A DNA stretch of 57,024 nt from Eggerthellaceae bacterium (GTDB taxonomy: Bacteria > Actinomycetota > Coriobacteriia > Coriobacteriales > Eggerthellaceae), in contig JAFUCC010000105.1 in NCBI GenBank assembly GCA_017459925.1, forward strand, positions 1-57,024. Reading direction: 5' to 3'. The position numbers and the translations under genes are program-made. Shown piece after piece: positions 7,086 to 15,600 of the stretch; the first letter of the stretch is position 1; the number at the start of each line of letters is the position of its first letter. Below the pieces are notes generated by a model. That model saw nothing but the letters and a program-made list of their open reading frames with translations, had not been told where the DNA came from and ran no database searches.

Positions 7086-8590
7086 GCGAATCAGTAGGCA
7101 AGGTGTGGCTCGTGGGCGCGGGCCCGGGCGATGCGGGGCTGCTCACGCGCAAGGGCTACGACGTCGTGCAGCAGGCCGACGTGGTCGTGTACGATGCGCT
7201 CGTGGGCGACGGTGTGTTGTCGTGCGTGCCGCGCGACGTGCGCACCATCGACGTGGGAAAGCGCGCCGCCAACCACACGATGCCGCAGGAGCAGATCAGC
7301 CAAGTGCTCCTCGACGAGGCGCTCGCGGGCAACAAGGTCGTGCGCCTGAAGGGCGGAGACCCCTTCGTGTTCGGCCGTGGTGGGGAAGAGCTCGAGCTGC
7401 TCGTCGAACATGGCGTGCCGTACGAGGTCGTGCCCGGCATCACCTCGGCCGTCGCCGTTCCCGCCTACAACGGCATTCCCGTGACGCACCGCGATTTCAC
7501 GTCGTCGCTGCACATCATCACCGGCCACAAGCGCGCTGGCGCTGATTACGACATCGACTTCGAGGCGCTCGTGCGCACGAAGGGCACGCTCGTGTTCCTC
7601 ATGGGCGTCCGCTCGCTGCCCGACATCATGGCCGGCCTCATGAACGCGGGCATGAGCCCCGACATGCCGGCGGCCGTGCTGCAGGAGGGCACGACGGCGG
7701 GTCAGCGCCGCGTCGTCGCCACGGTAGGAACGCTTCCCGCCGAAGCCGAGAAGGCGCAGATCGTGGCGCCCGCCATCATCGTAGTTGGCGGCGTGTGCGG
7801 TCTTGCCGACCAGTTCGCCTGGTACGAGAAGCTGCCGCTTTCGGGCTGCAAGGTGCTCGTCACGCGCCCGGCAGAGCTCATCTCCACGATGTCGGACCGG
7901 CTCCGCGCGCTCGGCGCCGAAGTGCTCGAGGTTCCCGCCATCGCCACGGTGCCCATTCAAAACAACGAACAGCTGCTCTGTGCGCTGGAGGGCGTGGCGC
8001 TGTACGACTGGGTCGTTTTCACAAGTCCGTCGGGCGTGCGCATCTTCTTCGAGGAGCTCAACAAAGCAGGTATCGATCGCCGCCTGTTCATGGCTGAAAT
8101 CGCCGCACTCGGTCAAGGCACGGCTAGTGAGCTGCGCAAGTACGGTTACATCGCCGATCTCGTGCCCGAGGAGGCGACGGGCGAGGCGCTCGGCCGGGCG
8201 CTTGCAGAAGCCGCCGAGCCGAACAGCAAGATCTTCATCCCGCGTGCGCGTATCGGCAACCCCGAGCTCGTGGAAGCGCTTGTCGCTGCCGGCCATACGG
8301 TCGACGACGTGCCGACATACGACACCGTGTCGCTGCCTGGCGGCCTCGTCGACATCGCCGCTGAGTTCGAGCAGGGCCGCATCTTCTGCGTCGCCTTCAC
8401 GAGCTCGTCGGGCGTGCGCGCCTTCGCCGAGGCGAACCCCGACCTCGACTTCTCGAAGGTGCGCGCAGCCTGCATCGGCGAGAAAACCCGTGCCACGGCC
8501 GCGTCGTTCGGCATGCAAACCTGCATGTCCGACAAAGCCACCATGGACAGCCTCACCGCGCTCATCGTCCGCGAGTTCTCCTCCCGATGA
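7082..8590 (+). CDS. cobA: Fusion: uroporphyrinogen-III C-methyltransferase (CobA) + uroporphyrinogen-III synthase (HemD)
   Basis: The 502-aa protein has two enzymes. Residues ~5-250 are SUMT: KVWLVGAGPGDAGLLTRKG, VVRLKGGDPFVFGRGGEE, VPGITSAVAVPAYNGIPVTH and PAIIVVGGV, all standard CobA motifs. Residues ~255-502 are HemD: KVLVTRPAELISTMSDRL, YDWVVFTSPSGVRIFFE, IAALGQGTASEL, and a final FTSSSGVRAFAE segment. HemD cyclises hydroxymethylbilane to uroporphyrinogen III, and CobA then methylates it twice to precorrin-2. One polypeptide therefore sits at the branch point and supplies the siroheme/cobalamin side. The CobA-HemD fusion is common in Firmicutes and Actinobacteria. Start overlaps the hemC stop by four bases. 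Confidence 0.95.
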   Translation: MSESVGKVWLVGAGPGDAGLLTRKGYDVVQQADVVVYDALVGDGVLSCVPRDVRTIDVGKRAANHTMPQEQISQVLLDEALAGNKVVRLKGGDPFVFGRGGEELELLVEHGVPYEVVPGITSAVAVPAYNGIPVTHRDFTSSLHIITGHKRAGADYDIDFEALVRTKGTLVFLMGVRSLPDIMAGLMNAGMSPDMPAAVLQEGTTAGQRRVVATVGTLPAEAEKAQIVAPAIIVVGGVCGLADQFAWYEKLPLSGCKVLVTRPAELISTMSDRLRALGAEVLEVPAIATVPIQNNEQLLCALEGVALYDWVVFTSPSGVRIFFEELNKAGIDRRLFMAEIAALGQGTASELRKYGYIADLVPEEATGEALGRALAEAAEPNSKIFIPRARIGNPELVEALVAAGHTVDDVPTYDTVSLPGGLVDIAAEFEQGRIFCVAFTSSSGVRAFAEANPDLDFSKVRAACIGEKTRATAASFGMQTCMSDKATMDSLTALIVREFSSR

Positions 8591-8596
8591 ATGGCC

Positions 8597-8697
8597 GAAT
8601 GAGTAGCAGGACGTTCCTGCTACTCATTCTCTGGCACATTCCCTAACTGGGGAAACGCAACACCGAATGAGTAGCAGGAACGTCCTGCTACTCATTC
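8597..8697. repeat. Inverted repeat, family B, copy 2
   Basis: Arms 8597-8629 and 8665-8697 are perfect reverse complements (33 nt; left arm begins GAATGAGTAGCAGGACGTTC) around a 35-nt centre. Each arm is itself almost palindromic. It lies between the CobA-HemD gene and the MATE gene. Confidence 0.9.
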
Positions 8698-8818
8698 GGT
8701 GGTTTTCCGAACACAAAGTGGTGAAGTTCGGGATTTTGCCGTGAGCTGCCAAAGGGGCGGTTCATATGGGCATAATCAAGGTTTGGAAAACAAGAGGTTT
8801 AAGAGGGGCACTACAAGA

Positions 8819-10330
8819 ATGACGGAAGAACTGAGCGAGCGCGACGAGCTCGTTGAAACTGATACGCTCGAAGGGAAAGCCGAGGTCGTCGAAGGGGAGC
8901 GCGAGGCGCTTTCGACCGACCGTTTGGGCACGAGCAGCATCCTGAAGCTGCTGATCGAGTTCTCGATCCCGGCCATCATCATGATGACCTTCAACGCGCT
9001 GTACAACATCGTCGACTCGGTATTCCTGGGCCAGGCCGTCGGGCCCGATGGCATCGCAGTTACTACGTTGGCGTTTCCCATCATGACACTGCTCATGGGG
9101 CTGTCGGCGCTCGCCGGCCAGGGCGGCAACGCGCTCGCGGCCATCCAGCTGGGCGAAGACCGCGTCGACGACGTCGAGAAAACCGTTGGCAACACGGTGC
9201 TGTTGCTCATCATCATCGCCGTCATCATCGCCATTGCCGGCATCGTGCTCATCGACCCGCTGCTCACGCTCGTGGGAACGACGCCTGAACTGTGGGATAT
9301 GGCCAAGCTCTTCATGCAGATCGTCATGATCGGCTTCATCTTCCAGTGCATGGGCATGGGCGCGAACAACTTCCTGCGCACCGAGGGCAAGCCGATGCTC
9401 GCACTTGGCACGAGCGTGCTCGGCACGGTCATGTGCATCATCTTCAACTTCATCCTGGTCATGTGGCTGGGCTTTGGCGTGGCGGGTTCGGCGTTCGCCA
9501 CGATCATCGGCCAGGGCTGTGGCATGGTGCCGGTCATCTGGTACCTCATGCGCGGCAAGGATGCGCCGTTCCACCTGCGCGTGTCGTGCATGAAGCCCGA
9601 TTTTCACCTATGGGGCATCATCTTGTCGCTGGGCATCGCGTCGTTCATCATGCAGGTGGCCAACGCGGTCATCAACACCATCCTGAACCAAACGCTCGCG
9701 TATTACGGCGCGCTCGATCCCATCGGCGCAGCTGGCGCGTTGGCGGCCATCGGCCTGGCGGGCCGTGTCAACGGCTTCGCGTTCATGCCGGCCATCGGCG
9801 TGCTCATGGGCGCGCAGACGCTCATCGGCTACAACTACGGCGCCCGCAAATGGAACCGCGTGCTGAAGGCGTATGGCCTGGGCGTGCTGTTCGCCACGGT
9901 CATCATCACGTTCTTCTTCATCCTGATCCACGTCATTCCCGGTCCCATCGTGCAGCTGTTCGGCGTCGAAGGCGGCCTCGAGGAGTTCACCATCTTCGCG
10001 CTGCAGGTCATGACGGCGATGTTCCCGCTCGTCGGCTTCCAGATGATGAGCTCGAACTACTTCCAGTCGACCGGGCAGCCGTTGAAGGCGTCGCTGCTCA
10101 GCCTTACGCGCCAGGTGCTGTTCCTCATTCCGCTGCTGCTGTTGCTGCCGCAGTTCCTGCCGGGCTTCATCAACGTCACGGCGCTGCAGGCCATCTGCTT
10201 CACGTACCCGACGGCCGACGTGCTGTCCATCCTCACGACGGCCGCGTTCATCGTTCCCGAGCTGCTGAAGCTGCGCAAGCGCGCCAACGAGGCGCAGGAT
10301 GCACAAACCGAGCTTCCCGCGGCTGCTTAA
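8819..10330 (+). CDS. MATE family multidrug/sodium efflux transporter
   Basis: The ~503-aa integral membrane protein has about twelve hydrophobic segments in two related halves, typical of MatE proteins. Family-like pieces include SILKLLIEFSIPAIIMMTFNALYNIVDS at the first helix (a MATE hallmark with NIVDSVFLGQ), ANNFLRTEGKPMLAL near the middle, and GYNYGARKWNRVLKAY in the second half. ATG 8819 has GAGGGG about 10 nt upstream and gives an acidic cytoplasmic N-terminus; an in-frame GTG at 8699 would start inside untranslated repeat-flanking DNA. It probably exports cationic compounds using an ion gradient. Its position between hemD and hemB suggests, without proof, a role in tetrapyrrole or intermediate export. 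Confidence 0.9.
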   Translation: MTEELSERDELVETDTLEGKAEVVEGEREALSTDRLGTSSILKLLIEFSIPAIIMMTFNALYNIVDSVFLGQAVGPDGIAVTTLAFPIMTLLMGLSALAGQGGNALAAIQLGEDRVDDVEKTVGNTVLLLIIIAVIIAIAGIVLIDPLLTLVGTTPELWDMAKLFMQIVMIGFIFQCMGMGANNFLRTEGKPMLALGTSVLGTVMCIIFNFILVMWLGFGVAGSAFATIIGQGCGMVPVIWYLMRGKDAPFHLRVSCMKPDFHLWGIILSLGIASFIMQVANAVINTILNQTLAYYGALDPIGAAGALAAIGLAGRVNGFAFMPAIGVLMGAQTLIGYNYGARKWNRVLKAYGLGVLFATVIITFFFILIHVIPGPIVQLFGVEGGLEEFTIFALQVMTAMFPLVGFQMMSSNYFQSTGQPLKASLLSLTRQVLFLIPLLLLLPQFLPGFINVTALQAICFTYPTADVLSILTTAAFIVPELLKLRKRANEAQDAQTELPAAA

Positions 10331-10341
10331 CCGCGCATAAA

Positions 10342-10440
10342 GTGGAACAGGGCGCCAGCCCGGGTGTTCCAAAATCTAATCTGATGCTTCTGGCAGTGTG
10401 CTCGAGGTTTTGGAGCACCCAGGCCGGCGCCCCGTTCCAC
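10342..10440. repeat. Long inverted repeat, family A, copy 2
   Basis: Arms of about 33 nt at each end (left begins GTGGAACAGGGCGCCAGCCC; right ends GGCGCCCCGTTCCAC) pair with four mismatches around a ~33-nt centre. The sequence is clearly related to 86-186. It separates the MATE gene from hemB. Confidence 0.85.
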
Positions 10441-10493
10441 TTGTCGTATCATTTGCTCGTGCAAATAATCACGCCAGCCGAGGAGGCCAAACC

Positions 10494-11477
10494 ATGGAAT
10501 TGCTGCAACGTTCAAGGCGCCTGCGTGGGTCGGAAGGCCTGCGCCGCATGGTGCGCGAGACGCGCGCCGACGCATCGTCGCTCATCTACCCGATGTTCGT
10601 CGTCGAGGGCACCGGCGTGAAAGAGGAAATCCCCTCGATGCCCGGGCAGTTCCGCTGGTCGCTCGATCGCCTTCCCGAAAAACTCGAAGAGCTGCAGAAC
10701 GCTGGCGTCGGAAGCCTCATGCTGTTCGGCATTCCCGCCGAGAAGGACGAGGTCGCCTCGGGCGCATACGCCGAGGACGGCATCGTGCAGCGCGCGGTGC
10801 GCGTGTGCAAGGAGCAAGCGCCCGACCTGTATTGCATCACCGACGTGTGCCTGTGCGAGTACACGAGCCACGGGCATTGCGGCATGCTGAAGGGCCAGGA
10901 AGTCGACAACGACCCGTCGGTCGAGCTGCTTTCGCGCACGGCCGTGTCGCACGCGGCGGCCGGCGCCGACATGGTCGCGCCTTCCGACATGATGGACGGC
11001 CGCGTGCTCGGCATCCGTCAGGCGCTCGACGCCGCTGATTTCGCGACGGTGCCCATCATGGCGTATTCCGTCAAGTACGCGAGCGGGTTCTACGGTCCCT
11101 TCCGCGAGGCTGCCGATTCGGCGCCCGCGTTCGGTGACCGCCGCGCATATCAGATGGACGTGCACAACCGCCGCGAGGCCGTGAAGAAGGCGCTGCAGGA
11201 CATCGAGCAGGGCGCCGACATCGTCATGGTGAAACCTGCCATGTCGTTCTTGGACCTGGTGCGCGAAGTGCACGACGCCGTGAACGTGCCGGTCGCCGCT
11301 TACAGCGTCAGTGGCGAGTACGCCATGGTGAAGGCCGCCGCCGAAAAGGGTTGGATCGACGAGGAGCGCATCGTGGGCGAGATGGCGTCGTCGGTCTACC
11401 GCGCCGGCGCGCACATCTACCTGACCTACTATGCCGAGCTCGTCGCCAAGCTCATCGCCGAAGGAGTTGTCGGGTAA
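10494..11477 (+). CDS. hemB: Delta-aminolevulinic acid dehydratase (porphobilinogen synthase)
   Basis: The 327-aa product has all HemB landmarks: RLRGSEGLRRMVRET at the N terminus, the zinc-type cysteine cluster DVCLCEYTSHGHCG (Cys119, Cys121, Cys129), a first lysine in YSVKYASGFYGPFR (Lys194), and the Schiff-base lysine in MVKPAMSFLDL (Lys247). It joins two aminolevulinates into porphobilinogen. The three-cysteine site predicts a zinc-dependent enzyme. ATG 10494 is preceded by AGGAGG at 8 nt; an upstream in-frame ATG (10398) lies inside the repeat and is rejected. The stop codon overlaps the first bases of inverted repeat B3. Confidence 0.96.
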   Translation: MELLQRSRRLRGSEGLRRMVRETRADASSLIYPMFVVEGTGVKEEIPSMPGQFRWSLDRLPEKLEELQNAGVGSLMLFGIPAEKDEVASGAYAEDGIVQRAVRVCKEQAPDLYCITDVCLCEYTSHGHCGMLKGQEVDNDPSVELLSRTAVSHAAAGADMVAPSDMMDGRVLGIRQALDAADFATVPIMAYSVKYASGFYGPFREAADSAPAFGDRRAYQMDVHNRREAVKKALQDIEQGADIVMVKPAMSFLDLVREVHDAVNVPVAAYSVSGEYAMVKAAAEKGWIDEERIVGEMASSVYRAGAHIYLTYYAELVAKLIAEGVVG

Positions 11478-11578
11478 ATGAGTAGGAGGACGTTCCTCTG
11501 ACTCATTCTCGGGAACGTTTCTTCTTGGTATTGTCAGTCATAGCAGAATGAGTCAGAGGAACGTCCTCCTACTCATTT
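11476..11578. repeat. Inverted repeat, family B, copy 3
   Basis: Arms 11476-11508 and 11546-11578 are reverse complements over 33 nt (left arm begins AAATGAGTAGGAGGACGTTC). Compared with copies 1 and 2 the arms carry substitutions that are matched in the opposite arm, so arm-to-arm pairing is kept while each arm's own palindrome is broken. The left arm overlaps the hemB stop codon. Confidence 0.9.
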
Positions 11579-11596
11579 GGCGTGAAAGGACTTCGT

Positions 11597-12874
11597 ATGC
11601 CGACTTCAGCTGAATTGATGGAACGTGCCGTGAAGGTCATCCCCGGTGGGGTGAACTCGCCGGTGAGGGCTTTCCAGAGCGTGGGCCTGACGCCGCGGTT
11701 CATCGCCCGAGCCGACGGTCCGTACGTGTGGGACGTCGAGGGCAACCGCTACCTCGACTACATCGGCTCGTGGGGTCCGATGATCCTGGGCCACAACGAC
11801 CCGGCCGTGCGCGAAGCCGTGCAAGCCGCATGCGAGCGGGGCATGAGCTTCGGCGCCGCGACCGAGCTCGAGGTGCAGATCGCGGAGTTCATCTGCGAGA
11901 CCGTGCCGCACATCGAGATGATCCGCATGGTGAATTCCGGCACCGAGGCCGTCATGAGCGCGCTGCGCCTGGCGCGCGGGTTCACTGGGCGCGACAAAAT
12001 CGTGAAGTTCGCAGGCAACTACCACGGTCACAGCGACTGCATGCTCGTCGAAGCGGGTTCGGGCGTCATGACCGCGGGCGTGCCCGGCAGCGCGGGCGTG
12101 CCGGCCGGTTGCGCACAGGACACGTTGACGGCCACGTACAACGACCTTGATAGCGTTCGTGCGCTGTTCGAGGGCAACTCTGGGCAAATCGCCGCCGTCA
12201 TCGTGGAGCCGGTTGCGGCGAACATGGGCGTCGTGCTGCCTGCCCCCGGTTTTCTGGAGGGGCTGCGCGCGCTGTGCGACGAGGCGGGTGCGTTGCTCGT
12301 GTTCGACGAGGTCATCTGCGGGTTCCGACTGGCATACGGCGGTGCGGCCGAGCGCTTCGGCGTGCGTCCCGACTTGGTCACGTACGGCAAGATCATCGGC
12401 GGCGGCATGCCGGTCGGCGCGTTCGGCGGCCGAGCCGACATCATGCAGCAGATGGCGCCTGCGGGTCCCGTGTACCAGGCGGGCACGCTTTCGGGTAACC
12501 CCATCGCCATGACGGCTGGGTTCGCGCAGCTGAAGGAGCTGCACGATCACCCCGAGCATTACGAGCGGCTCGAAGCGGCGGGCGAGCGCCTGTTCGGCGG
12601 CATCGCCAAGCTGCTCGGAGACCACGACGCGCCGTGCTGCATCAACCACATCGGCTCGCTCGGCAGCACGTTCTTCACGCTGGGTCCGGTGACCGATTAC
12701 GCGTCGGCAAAGACATCCGACACCGATGCGTTCGCGCGCTACTTCCGCTTCATGCTCGACCGTGGCTTCTCGCTTGCGCCGTCGCAGTTCGAGGCCATGT
12801 TCGTCTCGACCGCGCACACCGACGAGCACATCGACGAGACCCTCGCCGCAATCGCCGATTTCCTGTTAGCATAG
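11597..12874 (+). CDS. hemL: Glutamate-1-semialdehyde 2,1-aminomutase
   Basis: The 425-aa PLP enzyme starts MPTSAELMERAVKVIPGGVN and carries FAGNYHGHSDCML, VNSGTEAVMSALRLAR, LVFDEVICGFR and VTYGKIIGGGMPVGAFGG, where Lys265 should bind PLP. It converts glutamate-1-semialdehyde to 5-aminolevulinate, the step after HemA, so the cluster encodes the complete C5 route to ALA. ATG 11597 has GAAAGGAC upstream; an in-frame ATG at 11582 is less well placed. Terminator-like hairpins follow the stop, closing the tetrapyrrole block. Confidence 0.96.
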   Translation: MPTSAELMERAVKVIPGGVNSPVRAFQSVGLTPRFIARADGPYVWDVEGNRYLDYIGSWGPMILGHNDPAVREAVQAACERGMSFGAATELEVQIAEFICETVPHIEMIRMVNSGTEAVMSALRLARGFTGRDKIVKFAGNYHGHSDCMLVEAGSGVMTAGVPGSAGVPAGCAQDTLTATYNDLDSVRALFEGNSGQIAAVIVEPVAANMGVVLPAPGFLEGLRALCDEAGALLVFDEVICGFRLAYGGAAERFGVRPDLVTYGKIIGGGMPVGAFGGRADIMQQMAPAGPVYQAGTLSGNPIAMTAGFAQLKELHDHPEHYERLEAAGERLFGGIAKLLGDHDAPCCINHIGSLGSTFFTLGPVTDYASAKTSDTDAFARYFRFMLDRGFSLAPSQFEAMFVSTAHTDEHIDETLAAIADFLLA

Positions 12875-12883
12875 ACTCCGTAA

Positions 12884-12963
12884 GGGCGCGATTCATCGCG
12901 CCCGCGACGCGAGCGTCGTTCATAAGCTTTAGCCTGCCACGGGGATACCGCGGCAGGCTTTTT
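12884..12963 (+). terminator. Two hairpins ending the hem block
   Basis: A GGGCGCGATTCATCGCGCCC stem-loop (12884-12903) is followed by AGCCTGCC...GGCAGGCTTTTT (12931-12963), the latter with a T run as in a rho-independent terminator. The second hairpin also lies at the 3' end of the convergent gene. Confidence 0.8.
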
Positions 12964-14179
12964 ACATCTCGAACGCGCCGACGATCAGGCCGGCATCGCC
13001 GACGTACATGAAGTGCAGCAGCGCGCTGAAGGCGTACATGCCGAGCAGCGTGAAGAACAGCGCGTCGCTGGCGAAGCGCGGCATGCGGCGAAGCCCGCGG
13101 TCCATCAGCGGGTAGAACACCCACAAGATTAGCGACGCTGCGATGGTGTACACAGTCGAGTTCTGCAGGCACACCTGGCCCATGAAGTTGAAGGGCAGGG
13201 CGCGGTAATCCCACACTTCGTAGTTCTGGTTGCAGATCATGCCGCACGTGAAGTCGATGGTCGTGCATACGGCCGCCGTCACCACGATGCTGACGAGCAC
13301 GGCGGGCAGCAGGTGCCCGGTGAAGCGCCTGAGCAGCCATTCCTTCACGGGCGTCAGCAACACGGCGATCAGCACGACCGCCACGCCCTCGGCGCAGTAG
13401 GGGAACAGCCACTGCTTCCAGAGCATCACTTCGGAGAAGTCGACATCGCCCATGAACAAGCCGGTGTAGATGTTGTAGCAGAACAGCATCTCGGCCCAAT
13501 GTCCCATGAACGAGAACACGATGAAGTACATCATGATGTCGCGCCAGAACACCCATGTGTGCACGCGCTGTTTCAGCGGCGCGTCGAAGCTGTGGCCGCT
13601 CGTGGCTATGGGCCTACGGTCGAGCGGGCGCGACAGGACGAATTTCGCATGCGGCGAGGTGCCGAGGTAGGCGCACAGCGCAGCCGCGAACGCGTATTGG
13701 GCGACGAGCAGGGCATTGGTTGCTACGCTGCCGAGGCGCGCAGCCACCACGTCGAACGCGCCGAACAGGAACATGTCGATTAGCGAGAGGCCGACGCACA
13801 CGAGGGCTGCGACGATGCCGAACGTGCGGGCGGCTGCCGCGCGCTTCTGGAACAGCCAAATGGCGACGCTTGCAAGCGCTGCCGTGGCGAAGCCGTGCAC
13901 CAAGCTGAAGTCGTAGGCGAAATCGGCCGGCGCCGTTATGAGCGCGTAGGCCAAAGCGCACGCCAGCACCGCAACGAAGTACAGCTGGCACGCGCGCACG
14001 CCAACACCGAGTCCTTCGCGTGTGCGCTCCCGCGTTCGCGCGACGGCTTTGGTGCCGCTGCTGGTTATGGCGCCCCACATGCTGCGGGCGGTGGTTTGCA
14101 TGCGTTGGGCAACGGTTTGCCCGACCGTTTCGTTATTCACAGTCCCATCCCTCGGGTAAATTGCAAACGTTTCATTCAT
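12962..14179 (-). CDS. Multi-pass membrane protein, putative ABC-transporter type IV (CmpB-like)
   Basis: The ~405-aa protein has a basic N-terminal tail, four hydrophobic segments in the first half, and a second half with motifs typical of the CmpB-like family (PF06541): FMGHWAEMLFCYNIYTGLF, WKQWLFPYCAEG and WDYRALPFNFMGQVCLQNS, with several more membrane segments. Family members are annotated as putative transporter permeases, but the biochemical role is not established and no ATPase gene adjoins. The first ATG (14179) has a poor ribosome-binding site; GTG 14140, with GAGGGATGGG upstream, is a good alternative. It is convergent with hemL. Confidence 0.7.
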   Translation of the reverse strand: MNETFAIYPRDGTVNNETVGQTVAQRMQTTARSMWGAITSSGTKAVARTRERTREGLGVGVRACQLYFVAVLACALAYALITAPADFAYDFSLVHGFATAALASVAIWLFQKRAAAARTFGIVAALVCVGLSLIDMFLFGAFDVVAARLGSVATNALLVAQYAFAAALCAYLGTSPHAKFVLSRPLDRRPIATSGHSFDAPLKQRVHTWVFWRDIMMYFIVFSFMGHWAEMLFCYNIYTGLFMGDVDFSEVMLWKQWLFPYCAEGVAVVLIAVLLTPVKEWLLRRFTGHLLPAVLVSIVVTAAVCTTIDFTCGMICNQNYEVWDYRALPFNFMGQVCLQNSTVYTIAASLILWVFYPLMDRGLRRMPRFASDALFFTLLGMYAFSALLHFMYVGDAGLIVGAFEM

Positions 14180-14359
14180 GGATATCGCGTTTCAAGGGCC
14201 GACGGGCCCGCATGCGCCCACTGTGGCGCAACCGTTACCGCCGCATTACCGCAGCGTCGTTAAATGTCTGAATCATCCGGTTCATTTCAAGCTCGCACTG
14301 CGCGGGGCATGCTATAAACTAAGGCAAGTTACCTCATAAATCGGCGAAACGGAGGGCTC

Positions 14360-15568
14360 ATGAAGACGATCATCGTTAGCGACCTGCATCTGGAACTCGA
14401 CGACCGCATTTCCGAGGACGTGAAGAACCGTCCGAAGCTCGTCGACTTCATCGACAAGATCCGCACCGAGAAGATGGCCGACGAGTTCGTCATCGCAGGT
14501 GACTTCCTCGACCAGTGGTACTACCCCGGAAGCGTCGACCTGCCCCGCGACTCGCGCGAGTTCTACCTGGCATGCGCGAAGAACAACCAGGATGTCGTCG
14601 ACGCGCTCGTGCGCCTCATCGAGTCGGGCATTCCCGTGGTGTACGTGCCGGGCAACCACGACATGACCATGACCCACGAGATCCTCGCCGAAATCGTGCC
14701 GGGCATCACGCAGGCCCGCGACGTGCCGGGCCTCGGCCGCTACCGCACCGGCGTGCGCGGCGAGGTCGTCATCGAGCACTCGCACCGCTACGAGATCATG
14801 TGCGCGCCCGACACCATCACCAACGCCGACCTCATGGAGTACGGCTACCCGATGCTTCCGGCCGGTTATTTCTTCGCGCGCGTGGGCGTGCAGTCGGGGG
14901 CGGAGGGGCTCGCGTATTCGAAGGACGAATCGCTGCGCAAGGACCTTCCCACGCCGCCCGCGCCCGACGCAGACGACGCCGATGCCTGCGCGGCCTACGA
15001 GTACTGGAAGGTGTGGGCCGACATCATCAACGACTGGTTCCCCGTGAAGGAGGGCATGCAGGACAAGTTCGTGAAGGTTGCGGTAGACGGCTTGGCCGGC
15101 GAGTTCTCGCTTGACGACTTGCTGCCCGCAGTGCAGCCCGATGGCAGCCTGAACGCGCCGCTGTACAAGGACGTGTGGAAGAACTGGGACGAGGTGCAGC
15201 GTCGCAACCTGGTGCCCGCGCCTGTCAGCGCCGAGCATTCGCTGAAGCACGCCGCCGACAACGAGGAGCGCATCGAGGAGCTGCCGGCACGCGTGTACTT
15301 CGACGTCGACCCGAGCGTCGACGTGGTCGTGTTCGGCCACACGCACGTGCCCGGCTACAAGGACTTCACGGGCTACGACCGCCCGAAGGTCTTCGCGAAC
15401 AGCGGCACGTGGGTCGACAACAACACCGACGACCCCAACAACAACGCCACGTTCGTGCTCGTCGAGTCGACGCACGAAGGCGACACGGTGCAAACGCTTA
15501 AGTGCCTTGGTGACGGCAAGGTCGAAGACATCGTCTGGGTCGAAAACGACCACATCCGCCGCGCATAA
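14360..15568 (+). CDS. Calcineurin-like metallophosphoesterase
   Basis: The 402-aa protein has the complete phosphoesterase metal-ligand set: SDLHLE (Asp8, His10), AGDFLDQW, VPGNHDMTMTHE, IEHSHRYE and VVFGHTHVPGYK. These bind two metal ions for phosphate ester hydrolysis. About 150 residues are inserted between the GNHD/HSHRYE part and the final GHTH motif, and the fold must accommodate this. There is no signal peptide. The start has GGAGGG 6 nt upstream. TATAAACT at 14312 could be a -10 element, but no convincing -35 is seen. The substrate is unknown. The next gene begins 32 nt downstream on the same strand. Confidence 0.88.
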   Translation: MKTIIVSDLHLELDDRISEDVKNRPKLVDFIDKIRTEKMADEFVIAGDFLDQWYYPGSVDLPRDSREFYLACAKNNQDVVDALVRLIESGIPVVYVPGNHDMTMTHEILAEIVPGITQARDVPGLGRYRTGVRGEVVIEHSHRYEIMCAPDTITNADLMEYGYPMLPAGYFFARVGVQSGAEGLAYSKDESLRKDLPTPPAPDADDADACAAYEYWKVWADIINDWFPVKEGMQDKFVKVAVDGLAGEFSLDDLLPAVQPDGSLNAPLYKDVWKNWDEVQRRNLVPAPVSAEHSLKHAADNEERIEELPARVYFDVDPSVDVVVFGHTHVPGYKDFTGYDRPKVFANSGTWVDNNTDDPNNNATFVLVESTHEGDTVQTLKCLGDGKVEDIVWVENDHIRRA

Positions 15569-15600
15569 GGCGCAAGGCATAAGGTGCAAGGTGCCGACGT

